Shown piece after piece: positions 43,818-52,431 of a stretch of 64,000 bases of DNA. Position 1 is the first letter of the stretch; each line of letters starts with the position of its first letter. The position numbers and the translations under genes were made by a program. The notes below the pieces were generated by a model. It worked only from the letters and a program-made list of their open reading frames with translations. It searched no databases and was not told where the DNA came from. This DNA is from Clavibacter sepedonicus (lineage in GTDB: Bacteria; Actinomycetota; Actinomycetes; Actinomycetales; Microbacteriaceae). The stretch covers positions 620,001 to 684,000 of the forward strand of contig NC_010407.1 in NCBI RefSeq assembly GCF_000069225.1, given 5' to 3'.

Positions 43818-44803
43818 GCGGGTAGCTCGGCGCGCGCCTTCAGCGGCTCCCACCACGCGCGGTTGTCGCGGTACCACTGCACCACGTCGGCGAGGCCCTC
43901 GGCGAACGGCACCTGCGGCGCGTAGCCGAGCTCGCGCTGGATCTTGGAGATGTCGACCGAGTAGCGCAGGTCGTGGCCCTTGCGGTCCTCGACGCGGTCG
44001 ACGTACGACCAGTCGCGGCCGGTGGCGTCGAGGAGCAGCTGCGTGAGCTCGCGGTTGGTGAGCTCGGTGCCGCCGCCGATGTTGTAGATCTCGCCGGGCG
44101 CGCCCTGCACGAGCACGAGCGCGATGCCGCGGCAGTGGTCGTCGACGTGCAGCCAGTCGCGGATGTTGAGGCCCTCGCCGTAGAGCGGCACGTGCTTGTC
44201 GTCGATGAGGTTCGTGACGAAGAGCGGGATGACCTTCTCGGGGAAGTGGTACGGCCCGTAGTTGTTCGAGCAGCGCGTGATGGACACGTTCAGCCCGTGC
44301 GTGCGGTGGTACGAGCGGGCGAGCAGGTCGCTGCCGGCCTTCGACGCGGAGTAGGGCGAGTTCGGCTCGAGCGGCCGCTCCTCGTCCCACGAGCCCTCGG
44401 CGATGGATCCGTAGACCTCGTCGGTGGAGACGTGGACGAAGCGCTTGAGGTCGTGGCGGAGCGCGGCGTCGAGGAGCTTCTGCGTGCCGAGCACGTTGGT
44501 CTCGACGAAGATGCTCGCGTCGCGCACGGAGCGGTCGACGTGGCTCTCGGCCGCGAAGTGCACGACCGCGTCGACCTGCGGGATCCACTCGTCGAGCACG
44601 GCGTCGTCGCGGATGTCGCCCTGGACGAACGTGTAGCGCGGCGAGTCGCTGACGGGCGCGAGGTTCTCGAGGTTGCCGGAGTAGGTCAGCGCGTCGAGCA
44701 CGACGACGTCCGCGCCCTCGAGCCCGGCGTAGTGGTCCTGGAGCGCGTGGCGCACGAAGTTGGAGCCGATGAAGCCGGCGCCGCCGGTCACGAGGATCCT
44801 CAT
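43814..44803 (-). CDS. rmlB: dTDP-glucose 4,6-dehydratase RmlB
   Basis: Second step of dTDP-rhamnose synthesis; NAD-dependent extended SDR, 329 aa. The loop is VTGGAGFIGSNFVRH, the catalytic Tyr-Lys pair is in SPYSASKAGSD, the active-site Asp-Glu is in VSTDEVYGS, and the substrate loop CSNNYGPYHFPEKVIPLF is conserved. ATG at 44803, with only a weak AGGACG in front. It begins the rmlB-rmlD-wzm-wzt-GT run on the minus strand. Confidence 0.96.
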   Translation of the reverse strand: MRILVTGGAGFIGSNFVRHALQDHYAGLEGADVVVLDALTYSGNLENLAPVSDSPRYTFVQGDIRDDAVLDEWIPQVDAVVHFAAESHVDRSVRDASIFVETNVLGTQKLLDAALRHDLKRFVHVSTDEVYGSIAEGSWDEERPLEPNSPYSASKAGSDLLARSYHRTHGLNVSITRCSNNYGPYHFPEKVIPLFVTNLIDDKHVPLYGEGLNIRDWLHVDDHCRGIALVLVQGAPGEIYNIGGGTELTNRELTQLLLDATGRDWSYVDRVEDRKGHDLRYSVDISKIQRELGYAPQVPFAEGLADVVQWYRDNRAWWEPLKARAELPA

Positions 44804-44980
44804 GGGGGTACGTCCTGTCGTCGAGACGCCGGGCGGGTGGCCGACGTCGGGGGAGAGTCCGCTGCCGTAGGGGCGGACCGCCTGCGAGTGTACCGGCGGC
44901 GGCCCGCGCGGCCACGTCCCCGTGCGGGGGAGGGGCGATCCGCGCGGGGGATCCCGAGGAGAGGCGGGCAGGATGCGGGG

Positions 44981-45433
44981 ATGGCCGCCTCCCGGATCCG
45001 CGCGCTCCTCCGCGACGAGCGCGTGGCGTTCCTCCTCGTCGGCGGGTTCAACACCGCCTTCGCGTTCCTCCTGTTCGCGGGGCTCGCCGCGACGGCCGGT
45101 CGTGCGCTGGACGACGCCGGCCATCCGGTCGCCGGCAGCCTCGTGCCCCTCGCCGGCAGCTACGCGGTCGCCATCCTCGTGGCGTTCCTCCTCTACCGGC
45201 GGTTCGTCTTCCGCGTGCGCGGCCACGTGCTGCGCGACCTGGCGCGGTTCGTCTCGGTGTACGCCGTGTCGATCACGCTGAACGCCGTCTCGCTCCCGCT
45301 GCTCGTCTCGTTCGGCGTCGAGCGCCTGGTCGCGCAGGCGCTCATCGTGGTGGCGATCACCGTCATCAGCTACGTCGGGCACCGCTGGTTCTCGTTCCGC
45401 AGGCCGCCCGGCGAAGGCCGGGCCGGTCGCTGA
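44981..45433 (+). CDS. GtrA-family membrane protein (second of three)
   Basis: 150 aa, four hydrophobic segments. It has the signature LLVGGFNTAFAFLLFAGLA, the mid-protein YRRFVFRV and the C-terminal ISYVGHRWFSFRR. It is closer in sequence to the GtrA at 60.7 kb than to the one at 36.2 kb. It lies between the divergent rmlBD and rmlCA pairs, which ties it to rhamnose-containing glycan assembly; the actual lipid-sugar is unknown. Confidence 0.88.
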   Translation: MAASRIRALLRDERVAFLLVGGFNTAFAFLLFAGLAATAGRALDDAGHPVAGSLVPLAGSYAVAILVAFLLYRRFVFRVRGHVLRDLARFVSVYAVSITLNAVSLPLLVSFGVERLVAQALIVVAITVISYVGHRWFSFRRPPGEGRAGR

Positions 45434-45445
45434 CGGGCCCGTTGC

Positions 45446-45451
45446 TAGACT
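45446..45451 (+). promoter_or_regulatory. -10 box TAGACT, leaderless rmlC
   Basis: TAGACT is followed by seven bases and the rmlC GTG at 45459; no ribosome-binding site. Confidence 0.55.
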
Positions 45452-45458
45452 CCGACCC

Positions 45459-46064
45459 GTGCAGATCCGCGAACTCGCCGTACCCGACGCGTACGAGCTC
45501 ACCCCCATCCAGCGCACGGACGACCGGGGCGTGTTCCTCGAGTGGTACCGGTTCGACGAGATCCAGGAGGCGGTCGGCCACCCGCTCGACCTCCGCCAGG
45601 CCAACATGAGCGTGTCCAGGCGCGGTGTCGTCCGCGGCGTGCACTTCGCCGACGTGCCGCGCGGCCAGGCCAAGCACGTGAAGGCCGTCTCCGGCGCCGT
45701 GCTCGACTTCATCGTGGACATCCGCGTCGGGTCCCCGACCTTCGGCCAGTGGGACAGCGTGCGGCTCAACACCGAGACGCACAAGGCCGTCTACATCTCC
45801 GAGGGCCTCGGCCATTGCTTCGTCGCTCTCACCGACGACGCGGCCGTCACCTACCTCGTGAGCGACGTCTACAACCCCGGCGCCGAGCACGGCATCACGC
45901 CGCTCGACCCCGAGCTCGGCCTCGTCTTCCCCGAGGAGGCCGGCGAGCCGCTCCTCTCCCCGAAGGACCTCGAGGCGCCGACGCTCGCCGAGGCGGCGGC
46001 CGCCGGCCTCCTCCCCACCTGGTCGGACATGCGCGCCTTCCACGACGCGCAGAAGGTGAGCTGA
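45459..46064 (+). CDS. rmlC: dTDP-4-dehydrorhamnose 3,5-epimerase RmlC
   Basis: Third step of dTDP-rhamnose synthesis; cupin-fold epimerase, 201 aa. The catalytic His is in VVRGVHFAD, substrate residues in RQANMSVSRRGV, and the later YISEGLGHCFVAL and YNPGAEHGI segments are typical. The GTG start follows a leaderless-type -10 box. rmlA begins three bases after the stop, so the two are one unit. Confidence 0.95.
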   Translation: MQIRELAVPDAYELTPIQRTDDRGVFLEWYRFDEIQEAVGHPLDLRQANMSVSRRGVVRGVHFADVPRGQAKHVKAVSGAVLDFIVDIRVGSPTFGQWDSVRLNTETHKAVYISEGLGHCFVALTDDAAVTYLVSDVYNPGAEHGITPLDPELGLVFPEEAGEPLLSPKDLEAPTLAEAAAAGLLPTWSDMRAFHDAQKVS

Positions 46065-46067
46065 CCC

Positions 46068-46931
46068 ATGAAGGGCATCATCCTGGCCGGCGGATCCGGC
46101 ACCCGGCTCTGGCCGATCACGAAGGGCATCAGCAAGCAGCTGATGCCGATCTACGACAAGCCGATGATCTACTACCCCCTGTCGACGCTGATGATGGCGG
46201 ACATCCGCGAGGTGCTCATCATCACGACCCCCGAGTACAACGACCAGTTCCGGGCCCTGCTCGGCGACGGCTCGCACCTCGGCATGCGCATCGAGTACGC
46301 CGTGCAGCCCTCGCCCGACGGCCTCGCGCAGGCCTTCGTCATCGGCGAGGAGTTCATCGGCGACGACTCGGTCGCGCTCGTCCTCGGCGACAACATCTTC
46401 CACGGCGCGGGCCTCGGCACGAGCCTCAGGAAGAACACCGAAATCGACGGCGCGCTGATCTTCGCGTACCACGTGGCGGATCCCACGGCCTACGGGGTCG
46501 TCGAGTTCGACGAGGACTTCACGGCCGTCTCCATCGAGGAGAAGCCCGCGAAGCCGAAGAGCGCGTACGCCGTGCCCGGCCTCTACTTCTTCGACAACGA
46601 CGTGGTCGAGATCGCGAAAGGCATCCAGCCGAGCGAGCGCGGCGAGCTCGAGATCACGGCCGTCAACGACCACTACCTCCAGGCCGGTCGTCTCCGCGTC
46701 CAGGTGCTCGACCGCGGCACCGCATGGCTCGACACCGGCACGTTCGAGAGCATGATGCAGGCCTCCGAGTACGTGAAGGTCATCGAGGACCGCCAGGGGT
46801 TCAAGATCGGCTGCATCGAGGAGATCGCCTACCGCGCCGGCTGGATCGACCGGGACGCCCTCGAGGAGCTCGCGCGACCGCTCATCAAGAGCGGCTACGG
46901 GCGCTACCTCGTCACGCTGCTCGACTCCTAG
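46068..46931 (+). CDS. rmlA: Glucose-1-phosphate thymidylyltransferase RmlA
   Basis: First step of dTDP-rhamnose synthesis, joining dTTP and glucose-1-phosphate; 287 aa, the usual length. It opens with the nucleotidyltransferase loop [20 protein letters not shown] and has [11 protein letters not shown] with the metal-binding Asp and the sugar-site segment [14 protein letters not shown]. It follows rmlC closely. Feedback inhibition by dTDP-rhamnose is known for the family. Confidence 0.96.
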   Translation: MKGIILAGGSGTRLWPITKGISKQLMPIYDKPMIYYPLSTLMMADIREVLIITTPEYNDQFRALLGDGSHLGMRIEYAVQPSPDGLAQAFVIGEEFIGDDSVALVLGDNIFHGAGLGTSLRKNTEIDGALIFAYHVADPTAYGVVEFDEDFTAVSIEEKPAKPKSAYAVPGLYFFDNDVVEIAKGIQPSERGELEITAVNDHYLQAGRLRVQVLDRGTAWLDTGTFESMMQASEYVKVIEDRQGFKIGCIEEIAYRAGWIDRDALEELARPLIKSGYGRYLVTLLDS

Positions 46932-46942
46932 GGCGCCCATCG

Positions 46943-46972
46943 GCCGGGCGCGTCCCGAGGGTCGTGCCCGGC
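46943..46972. terminator. Hairpin between rmlA and a convergent glycosyltransferase
   Basis: A 7-bp stem GCCGGGC/GCCCGGC with a 16-base loop that includes CCCGAGGG, a possible inner stem. It fits a shared terminator in the 45-bp convergent gap. Confidence 0.5.
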
Positions 46973-46976
46973 GTGA

Positions 46977-47828
46977 TCAGCGCACCTCGGAGCGCGACAT
47001 GCGCCGACCGAGGTAGAGGTACACGAGCCGGCGGGAGAGCGCCTTGGCGCGGGCCATCGCGTCGCCCAGACGGACGTCGGCCCGGGACACCACGCCGGGG
47101 TGCTCGTCGAGCACCCAGTGATGGAAGCCCGCGGCGGCGCTGGCCTGCTCACCCGCGAGGCGCACGCTCCACTGCGAGTCGGAGATCCGGAACCCCGCGA
47201 GGGCCTTCGGGCCGACCGACGCGAAGTCGCCGCGGAGCAGCACCTTCGCGTAGGTGGTCTCGTCGATGAGGTAGGGCCAGCGCGAGTCCCACCAACCCAC
47301 GGCCTCGAGGTCGGCTCGGCGCATGAGCACGCAGCCCGGCTCGCCGAAGATGTTGGTGCCCGAGCGGACGGTGCGGCGGACGGCCGCGGCGCCGGAGATG
47401 GCGATGCGGGATCCGGAGACGCCGTGGTCGCGCACGATCGGACGGCTGTCGGCGTCGACGATGTCCCGCGGGGACGCGACGAGCACGACCGACGGCGACG
47501 CGTCGAGCTCGGCCACCTGCCGCTCCAGGATGGTGGGGTAGAGGAGGTCGTCGCCGCAGACCAGCTTGATCAGCTCGCCGCGGGCCTCCTGGCTCACGCG
47601 GTTCCAGTTGCGGAGCGCGCCGCCGCCCGCGTCGGTGCGGAGCAGACGGACGCGCGGCTCGTCGGCGTAGCGGTGCATGACGTCCCAGGTGCCGTCGGTG
47701 GACGCGTGGTCCGCGATCACGACCTCGAAGTCGGTGAACGTCTGCGCCAACACGGAGTCCACCGTCTCGGCGAGGTAGTCGGCGTTATTGTAGGCGGGGA
47801 TGACGATGGACACGCGAGGTGCGGACAC
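46977..47828 (-). CDS. GT2-family glycosyltransferase
   Basis: Inverting GT-A transferase, 283 aa, cytoplasmic. It starts VSIVIPAYNNADYLAETVDS, has the nucleotide-binding IADHASTDGTWDV and a CGDDLLYP segment in place of the usual DxD. The latter half has no membrane helices. The GTG at 47828 has a weak GGAGCC in front. Sugar and acceptor are unknown; the position beside rmlCA suggests work on the same glycan. Confidence 0.87.
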   Translation of the reverse strand: MSAPRVSIVIPAYNNADYLAETVDSVLAQTFTDFEVVIADHASTDGTWDVMHRYADEPRVRLLRTDAGGGALRNWNRVSQEARGELIKLVCGDDLLYPTILERQVAELDASPSVVLVASPRDIVDADSRPIVRDHGVSGSRIAISGAAAVRRTVRSGTNIFGEPGCVLMRRADLEAVGWWDSRWPYLIDETTYAKVLLRGDFASVGPKALAGFRISDSQWSVRLAGEQASAAAGFHHWVLDEHPGVVSRADVRLGDAMARAKALSRRLVYLYLGRRMSRSEVR

Positions 47829-48123
47829 GGTGGCTCCGGATCTGATGGGGGCTGTCGGCCGCGTCCCGTCGGCTCCGCGAGGGGGTCGCCGGGTCGCGGC
47901 AGCGGGAGGCGACGACCATCGTCTCACGCTGCTCCTCGGGCATGCACGAGGGACATCCGCGGCCCCCGGTGCGTGTCCCGGACGGAGGGCGGCGAACGTA
48001 TACCCTGAGGAGGCTTCCGAGCGCCCGGGGTGAGACCGTCCGCCCCGCACAGCTCCGGGAACGTCCGTCGGAGCGTGACCGCCGGTCCGAGCGGGCGCCA
48101 ACGTGTGGAGGAATCAGCTGAAC
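47829..48123 (+). promoter_or_regulatory. Divergent regulatory region before membrane protein gene
   Basis: About 295 bp without a supported gene. TATACCCT at 47999-48006 gives a candidate -10 for the plus-strand gene, implying a leader of about 110 bases with a GGAGGAA ribosome-binding site near its end. No -35 or clear operator was seen. Confidence 0.35.
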
Positions 48124-50340
48124 GTGTCGAAGAGAGTCGTGTGGCCCCTGGTGGTCGTGGTCGGGGTCCTGGTGGGCGCCGTCATCCCCCTGCTCGTGGA
48201 ACCCGGCTACTACTTCGTGGACGACAGCCAATCCGGCCTCTTCGGGCAGTGGTACGAGATCGGCAACCGCGTGCTCGCCGGCCAGTGGGCGCTCGTGGTG
48301 CCGCAGGTGTGGCAGTCGGGGAACTACCTGGCGGAGGGGGCGTGGGGGCTGTTCAGCCCGGTCCTCTGGCTCATCGGCGTCGGCTCCCACCAGCTCGCCG
48401 ACGCCGCGCTCTACGTCACCCTGGTCAAGCTCGTCTTCCTGGTCGTGGCCGGGCTGGGCGCGCAGCTCCTCGCCCGCACCTTCGGCATCCCGAGGTCGTG
48501 GGCCGCCGTGACCGGCATAGCCGCCCCGCTCGCGGGATTCACCTTGTACATGGACGCGCCGTCCTGGGCCAACGGGCTGATGGCCTACTGCCTCTGGCCG
48601 CTCGCGTGGGCCCTGGCCCGACGCACCGTCCTGCTCGGCCGATCCGCCGTCCCCGCCGTGCTCGTGGGCGCGACGCTCATCGGCTTCAGCTACGCCGCCG
48701 CCACGATCTTCCTCGGGCTCGTCCTCGGCTCCACGCTGTTCGAGGCGTGGCGCCTGAAGAGACCGGGGATGGTCCTGCGGGCGTTCTGGCTGTCGGTCTC
48801 GCTGGGATCCTTCGCCGTCGTCGTCCACCTACCGGGCCTCCTCACCGCACCGGTCACGGGTCGGACGGACGGCATCATCAACACCGGCCTCCTGACCGTC
48901 AACCTCAGCGGCCTCTTCACGTCGAGCACCCCGGTGGGCAGCCCGCAGATCTACATCTTCGACCGGTACTTCCCGCTCGTGCCCATGCTCTACATCGCGT
49001 GGTTCCTGCCCCTCCTGGCGTTCGTGGACTGGGCGGCGCTCATGCGCCTGCTCCGTTCGCGGACGCGGCGCGGCATCGTGGTCGTGCTGGTCGCCGCGAC
49101 CATCGGCGTGCTGCTGCCCAGCGACTTCGCGGTGTTCCGCTTCCCGGTGCGCATGATGCCGTACCTCACGCTCGCGGTGCTCCTCATCACCGCGCTCGCC
49201 CTGAGCCGGGCGCGGATCGCGCGCCTGTCGAGGCGGCGGGTCCTCTTCGCGGTCGGCTTCGTCCTCGCCAGCTCGGCCCTGACCGACAGCCAGACGCCCG
49301 CGTACTGGAAGGTCATCGTGCTCGCGGGGCTCGCGTCCGTAGCCGGGGTCCTCCTCGCCGCGCACGTCATCCACCGGAGGCAGGGACCCGCGGCGGCGTC
49401 CGCGTCCGCTCCCATCTCGAGGGACGGCGTCACCCGCTCGCTCGCCGTGCTCGCCATCGCCGGGACGCTGCTCTTCCTGATCCCGCAGCACGTCGCCCAC
49501 CCCAGCTCGCCGCTCCGGAACTACGACGTCCCGGCGGACGTCGCCGACTACCAGCGGCAGCTGGCGGGAGCGGAGGGGGACGTGCTCGTCATCGGGACCG
49601 TCGCGGATGACGCGGCGGAGCGGAAGCAGTGGGCCGACACTCTCGTCGCCAACCTCTGGTACGTCAACCCGGCGAACGTGCAGAACGCCTACTCGTCCGT
49701 CTACTTCCCCGCCTACCAGGACACGCTCTGCATGGCCTACAACGGGTACACCTGCTACCAGCTCTTCTCGCGTCTCTTCACCGTGGAGCCTCAGACGGGT
49801 GAGCAGTACGTCGACCTGCTGTCCGTCAGCTCCATCCAGCTCATCAAGGAGTCCTTCCCGACGGACGCCGACTGGTCGCGGGTGCCGGACGGCTGGCACG
49901 TCGCCTCGGACACGTCCCTGACCCGGCTCCTCGTCCGGGACGAGCCGCTGCCGACCGCGGGTGGCGTCGTGTGGGAGTCCGACGGCACGCGCGTGACCGA
50001 GGTCGACAGGGACGACTCCGGGGTGCGTTTCCGCGTCGACGCGGTCCCGTCGGACGGGGGCTCGGTCGCGCTCAGCCGCATCCCCTGGCCCGGCTACGCG
50101 GCTTCGGAGGGCGAGGTCGAGAAGCGGCCCATCGCCGGCTTCCTCACCCGCGTCGACCTCGACGGGGTCCGACCCGGCGACGTCGTGGATGTGACGTTCC
50201 GCAGCCCCGGTTGGCAGGTGCAGTCCGTCGCCGGGCTCCTCGTCCTGATCGGCCTCGGCGTGATCGAGGTCCACCGCTTCCGCGGCCGTTGCCGCCGCAG
50301 TGCCTCGACATCCTCGCGACCGGCCGGGGTGCGCGCGTGA
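48124..50340 (+). CDS. Polytopic membrane protein, GT-C/YfhO-like
   Basis: 738 aa. About ten to eleven membrane helices (residues 5-470) are followed by a large outer domain of about 230 residues and one last helix. The first outer loop is long and acidic (EPGYYFVDDSQSGLFGQW), as in GT-C enzymes that use polyprenol-phosphate sugars with an Asp-rich loop. No family-defining motif is certain, so arabinofuranosyl-, mannosyl- or YfhO-like transfer are all possible. The GTG at 48124 is downstream of GGAGGAA. Its stop overlaps the next transferase (GTGA). Confidence 0.75.
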   Translation: MSKRVVWPLVVVVGVLVGAVIPLLVEPGYYFVDDSQSGLFGQWYEIGNRVLAGQWALVVPQVWQSGNYLAEGAWGLFSPVLWLIGVGSHQLADAALYVTLVKLVFLVVAGLGAQLLARTFGIPRSWAAVTGIAAPLAGFTLYMDAPSWANGLMAYCLWPLAWALARRTVLLGRSAVPAVLVGATLIGFSYAAATIFLGLVLGSTLFEAWRLKRPGMVLRAFWLSVSLGSFAVVVHLPGLLTAPVTGRTDGIINTGLLTVNLSGLFTSSTPVGSPQIYIFDRYFPLVPMLYIAWFLPLLAFVDWAALMRLLRSRTRRGIVVVLVAATIGVLLPSDFAVFRFPVRMMPYLTLAVLLITALALSRARIARLSRRRVLFAVGFVLASSALTDSQTPAYWKVIVLAGLASVAGVLLAAHVIHRRQGPAAASASAPISRDGVTRSLAVLAIAGTLLFLIPQHVAHPSSPLRNYDVPADVADYQRQLAGAEGDVLVIGTVADDAAERKQWADTLVANLWYVNPANVQNAYSSVYFPAYQDTLCMAYNGYTCYQLFSRLFTVEPQTGEQYVDLLSVSSIQLIKESFPTDADWSRVPDGWHVASDTSLTRLLVRDEPLPTAGGVVWESDGTRVTEVDRDDSGVRFRVDAVPSDGGSVALSRIPWPGYAASEGEVEKRPIAGFLTRVDLDGVRPGDVVDVTFRSPGWQVQSVAGLLVLIGLGVIEVHRFRGRCRRSASTSSRPAGVRA

Positions 50341-51299
50341 CCGTCGCTCCGCCGCGCGTGGTCGCCGTGGTCGTCGCCTACAACCGCCGCGAGCTGGTGA
50401 TGGAGACCCTCGGCGCCCTGGGCAGGCAGAGCCGGCAGCCGGATGCGGTCGTCGTGGTGGACAACGCGTCGACGGACGGATCCGCTGACGCGGTCGCCGC
50501 CGCGTTCCCCGACGCGAACCTGACGCGGCTCGCCCGCAACACAGGCGGTGCCGGCGGGTTCGCCGTGGGCATCGAGCGTGCCCTGCATGCGCACGAGGCC
50601 GACCTTGTGTGGCTCATGGACGACGACACGGTCCCGGATCCAGGCGCTCTGGCCGCTCTGCTGCGCGCGCGAGCCCAGGCGCCCGCGCGAACGGTCGTCC
50701 TCGCGTCGGCGGTCCGTTGGGTCGACGGACGTCCCCATCCCATGAACACGCCGCGGACCCGACCCTCGGCGGGCCGCCGCGAGCGCGAGCGCGCCGCCGC
50801 CCACGGGTGCGTCCCGGTGCGCTCGGCGTCGTTCGTCTCGTTCATGGTCGAGGCCGACGCGGTCCGCAGGCACGGCCTCCCCGTCGCCGACTACTTCCTG
50901 TGGAACGACGACTTCGAGTACAGCACCCGCCTGCTCCGTCGCGGACGAGGGCACCTCGTCGTCGACAGCACGGTGGAGCACCGCACGCGCACGTTCGGTT
51001 CGACGGACGTGGATCCGGGCGCGCGCTTCTACTTCGAGGTCCGCAACAAGGTGTGGCTGCTGACGCGCAGTCGCGCGCTCTCTCCCGTGGAGCGGGTCCT
51101 GTATGCCGGCGCCGCGACGCGGTCGTGGGCGCGCACCTTCCTCCGCTCATCCGACCGGGCGGTGCTCGCCGACGGGCTGCGGCGGGGCCTCCGGGACGGC
51201 TTCGCCTCGGGGCCGCGGGAGTCGGCGGCAGTGCTGGCGGACCTCGGCGGGATCACCGAAGGCGTCGCGCGCCTGGAGCGGGGTGCGGGCCGGGCCTGA
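50337..51299 (+). CDS. GT2 glycosyltransferase, GlfT1/rhamnosyltransferase-like
   Basis: 320 aa, inverting GT-A fold. Start VVAVVVAYNRRELVMETLGAL; donor motif DNASTDGS; acceptor-side NTGGAGGFAVG; metal motif MDDDTVPDP; and WNDDFEYSTRL near the base residue. This set is shared by bacterial galactofuranosyl- and rhamnosyltransferases, including GlfT1, which starts galactan chains in mycobacteria. The call between them is open. Translation is coupled to the upstream polytopic protein. Confidence 0.85.
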   Translation: MTVAPPRVVAVVVAYNRRELVMETLGALGRQSRQPDAVVVVDNASTDGSADAVAAAFPDANLTRLARNTGGAGGFAVGIERALHAHEADLVWLMDDDTVPDPGALAALLRARAQAPARTVVLASAVRWVDGRPHPMNTPRTRPSAGRRERERAAAHGCVPVRSASFVSFMVEADAVRRHGLPVADYFLWNDDFEYSTRLLRRGRGHLVVDSTVEHRTRTFGSTDVDPGARFYFEVRNKVWLLTRSRALSPVERVLYAGAATRSWARTFLRSSDRAVLADGLRRGLRDGFASGPRESAAVLADLGGITEGVARLERGAGRA

Positions 51300-51341
51300 C
51301 GGCGCCGGGCCGCGTCCCGACCTGCTGTCGCCCGACGGGGA

Positions 51342-52340
51342 TCACACCTCCGGGCGGAGCGGATCGACGGCGACCGTCTTCTGGATCGGCCGGGCGCCGT
51401 GGTGCGTGTCGATCAGGTACAGCGGCCGGTTCTGCACTTCGTCGTAGACCCGCCCCAGATAGCTGCCGAGCACGCTCAGCATGATGATCTGCACGCCGCC
51501 CACGAACAGGATGGCGATGACCGTGAACGTCCAGCCCGGCACCGTGTTCTCGGGCGCCACGAGCCGGCTGATCAGCACGTAGACGACCAGGAGCGCGCTG
51601 ATGGCCGAGACGATCCACCCCACGAGCTGGATGAGCTTGAGCGGGAAGGTCGAGAACCCGAGGATGCCGTCGGCGGCGAACTTGAGCATCTTCCGGAGCG
51701 GATACCCGGTCTCGCCGGAATGGCGCTCGTCGCGGTCGAACTGGACGCTCGTCTGCCGGAACCCCACGTAGGAGACCATGCCGCGCAGGAAGCGGTTGCG
51801 CTCGGGGAAGCGGCGGATCGCGTCGATCACCTTGCGGTCGATGAGGCGGAAGTCGCCCGTGTTGCGGGGGATCTCGATCTCGGCGACGAGCTGCAGCACC
51901 CGGTAGAACGCGTCCGCCGTCACCTTCTTGAAGAACGTGTCCTTGCGGGTCCGCCTCTGCGCGTAGACCACGTTGTAGCCCTCCCGCCACGTGCGGATGA
52001 GCTCGACGGCGACGCGGGGAGGGTCCTGCAGGTCCGTGTCCATGATGATCGCTGCGTCACCACGGGCGTGGTCCAGTCCAGCCGTCACGGCGATCTGGTG
52101 GCCGAAGTTGCGGGAGAAGTCGATGACCTGCACCCGGTCGTCCGTCGCGGCGATGGCGAGGAGCTTCTGGAGCGTGTCGTCGCGGGAGCCGTCGTTGACG
52201 TAGATCAGCTCCATGTCGAGGTCCAGGTCGGCGCCCTCGATCGTCTCGACGAGCGTCCGATAGAAGACGTCGACGCTACCCGCCTCGTTGTAGGACGGGA
52301 GGATGAAGCTGACGAGCGGTCGGACGGGGGTGGCATTCAC
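51342..52340 (-). CDS. Polyprenol-phosphate glycosyltransferase, GtrB type (GT2)
   Basis: 332 aa. The cytoplasmic GT2 domain has SFILPSYNEAGSVDVFY, YVNDGSRDDT and MDTDLQDPP (the metal-binding DxD with the LQDPP hallmark). Two C-terminal membrane helices (about 235-260 and 270-295) anchor it. GtrB-type enzymes load a sugar on polyprenol phosphate, which GtrA-type proteins then help move outward. Three GtrA paralogues in this window are possible partners. It is convergent with the GlfT1-like gene. Confidence 0.92.
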   Translation of the reverse strand: MNATPVRPLVSFILPSYNEAGSVDVFYRTLVETIEGADLDLDMELIYVNDGSRDDTLQKLLAIAATDDRVQVIDFSRNFGHQIAVTAGLDHARGDAAIIMDTDLQDPPRVAVELIRTWREGYNVVYAQRRTRKDTFFKKVTADAFYRVLQLVAEIEIPRNTGDFRLIDRKVIDAIRRFPERNRFLRGMVSYVGFRQTSVQFDRDERHSGETGYPLRKMLKFAADGILGFSTFPLKLIQLVGWIVSAISALLVVYVLISRLVAPENTVPGWTFTVIAILFVGGVQIIMLSVLGSYLGRVYDEVQNRPLYLIDTHHGARPIQKTVAVDPLRPEV

Positions 52341-52431
52341 AGGCTGTTCAATCCTCGGATCTCGGTCTCGGGGTCGTGCTCTCGCGGGCGAGCGGGAGGA
52401 GCGTGGACGAGCTTATCCACCGGCCCGGGCA

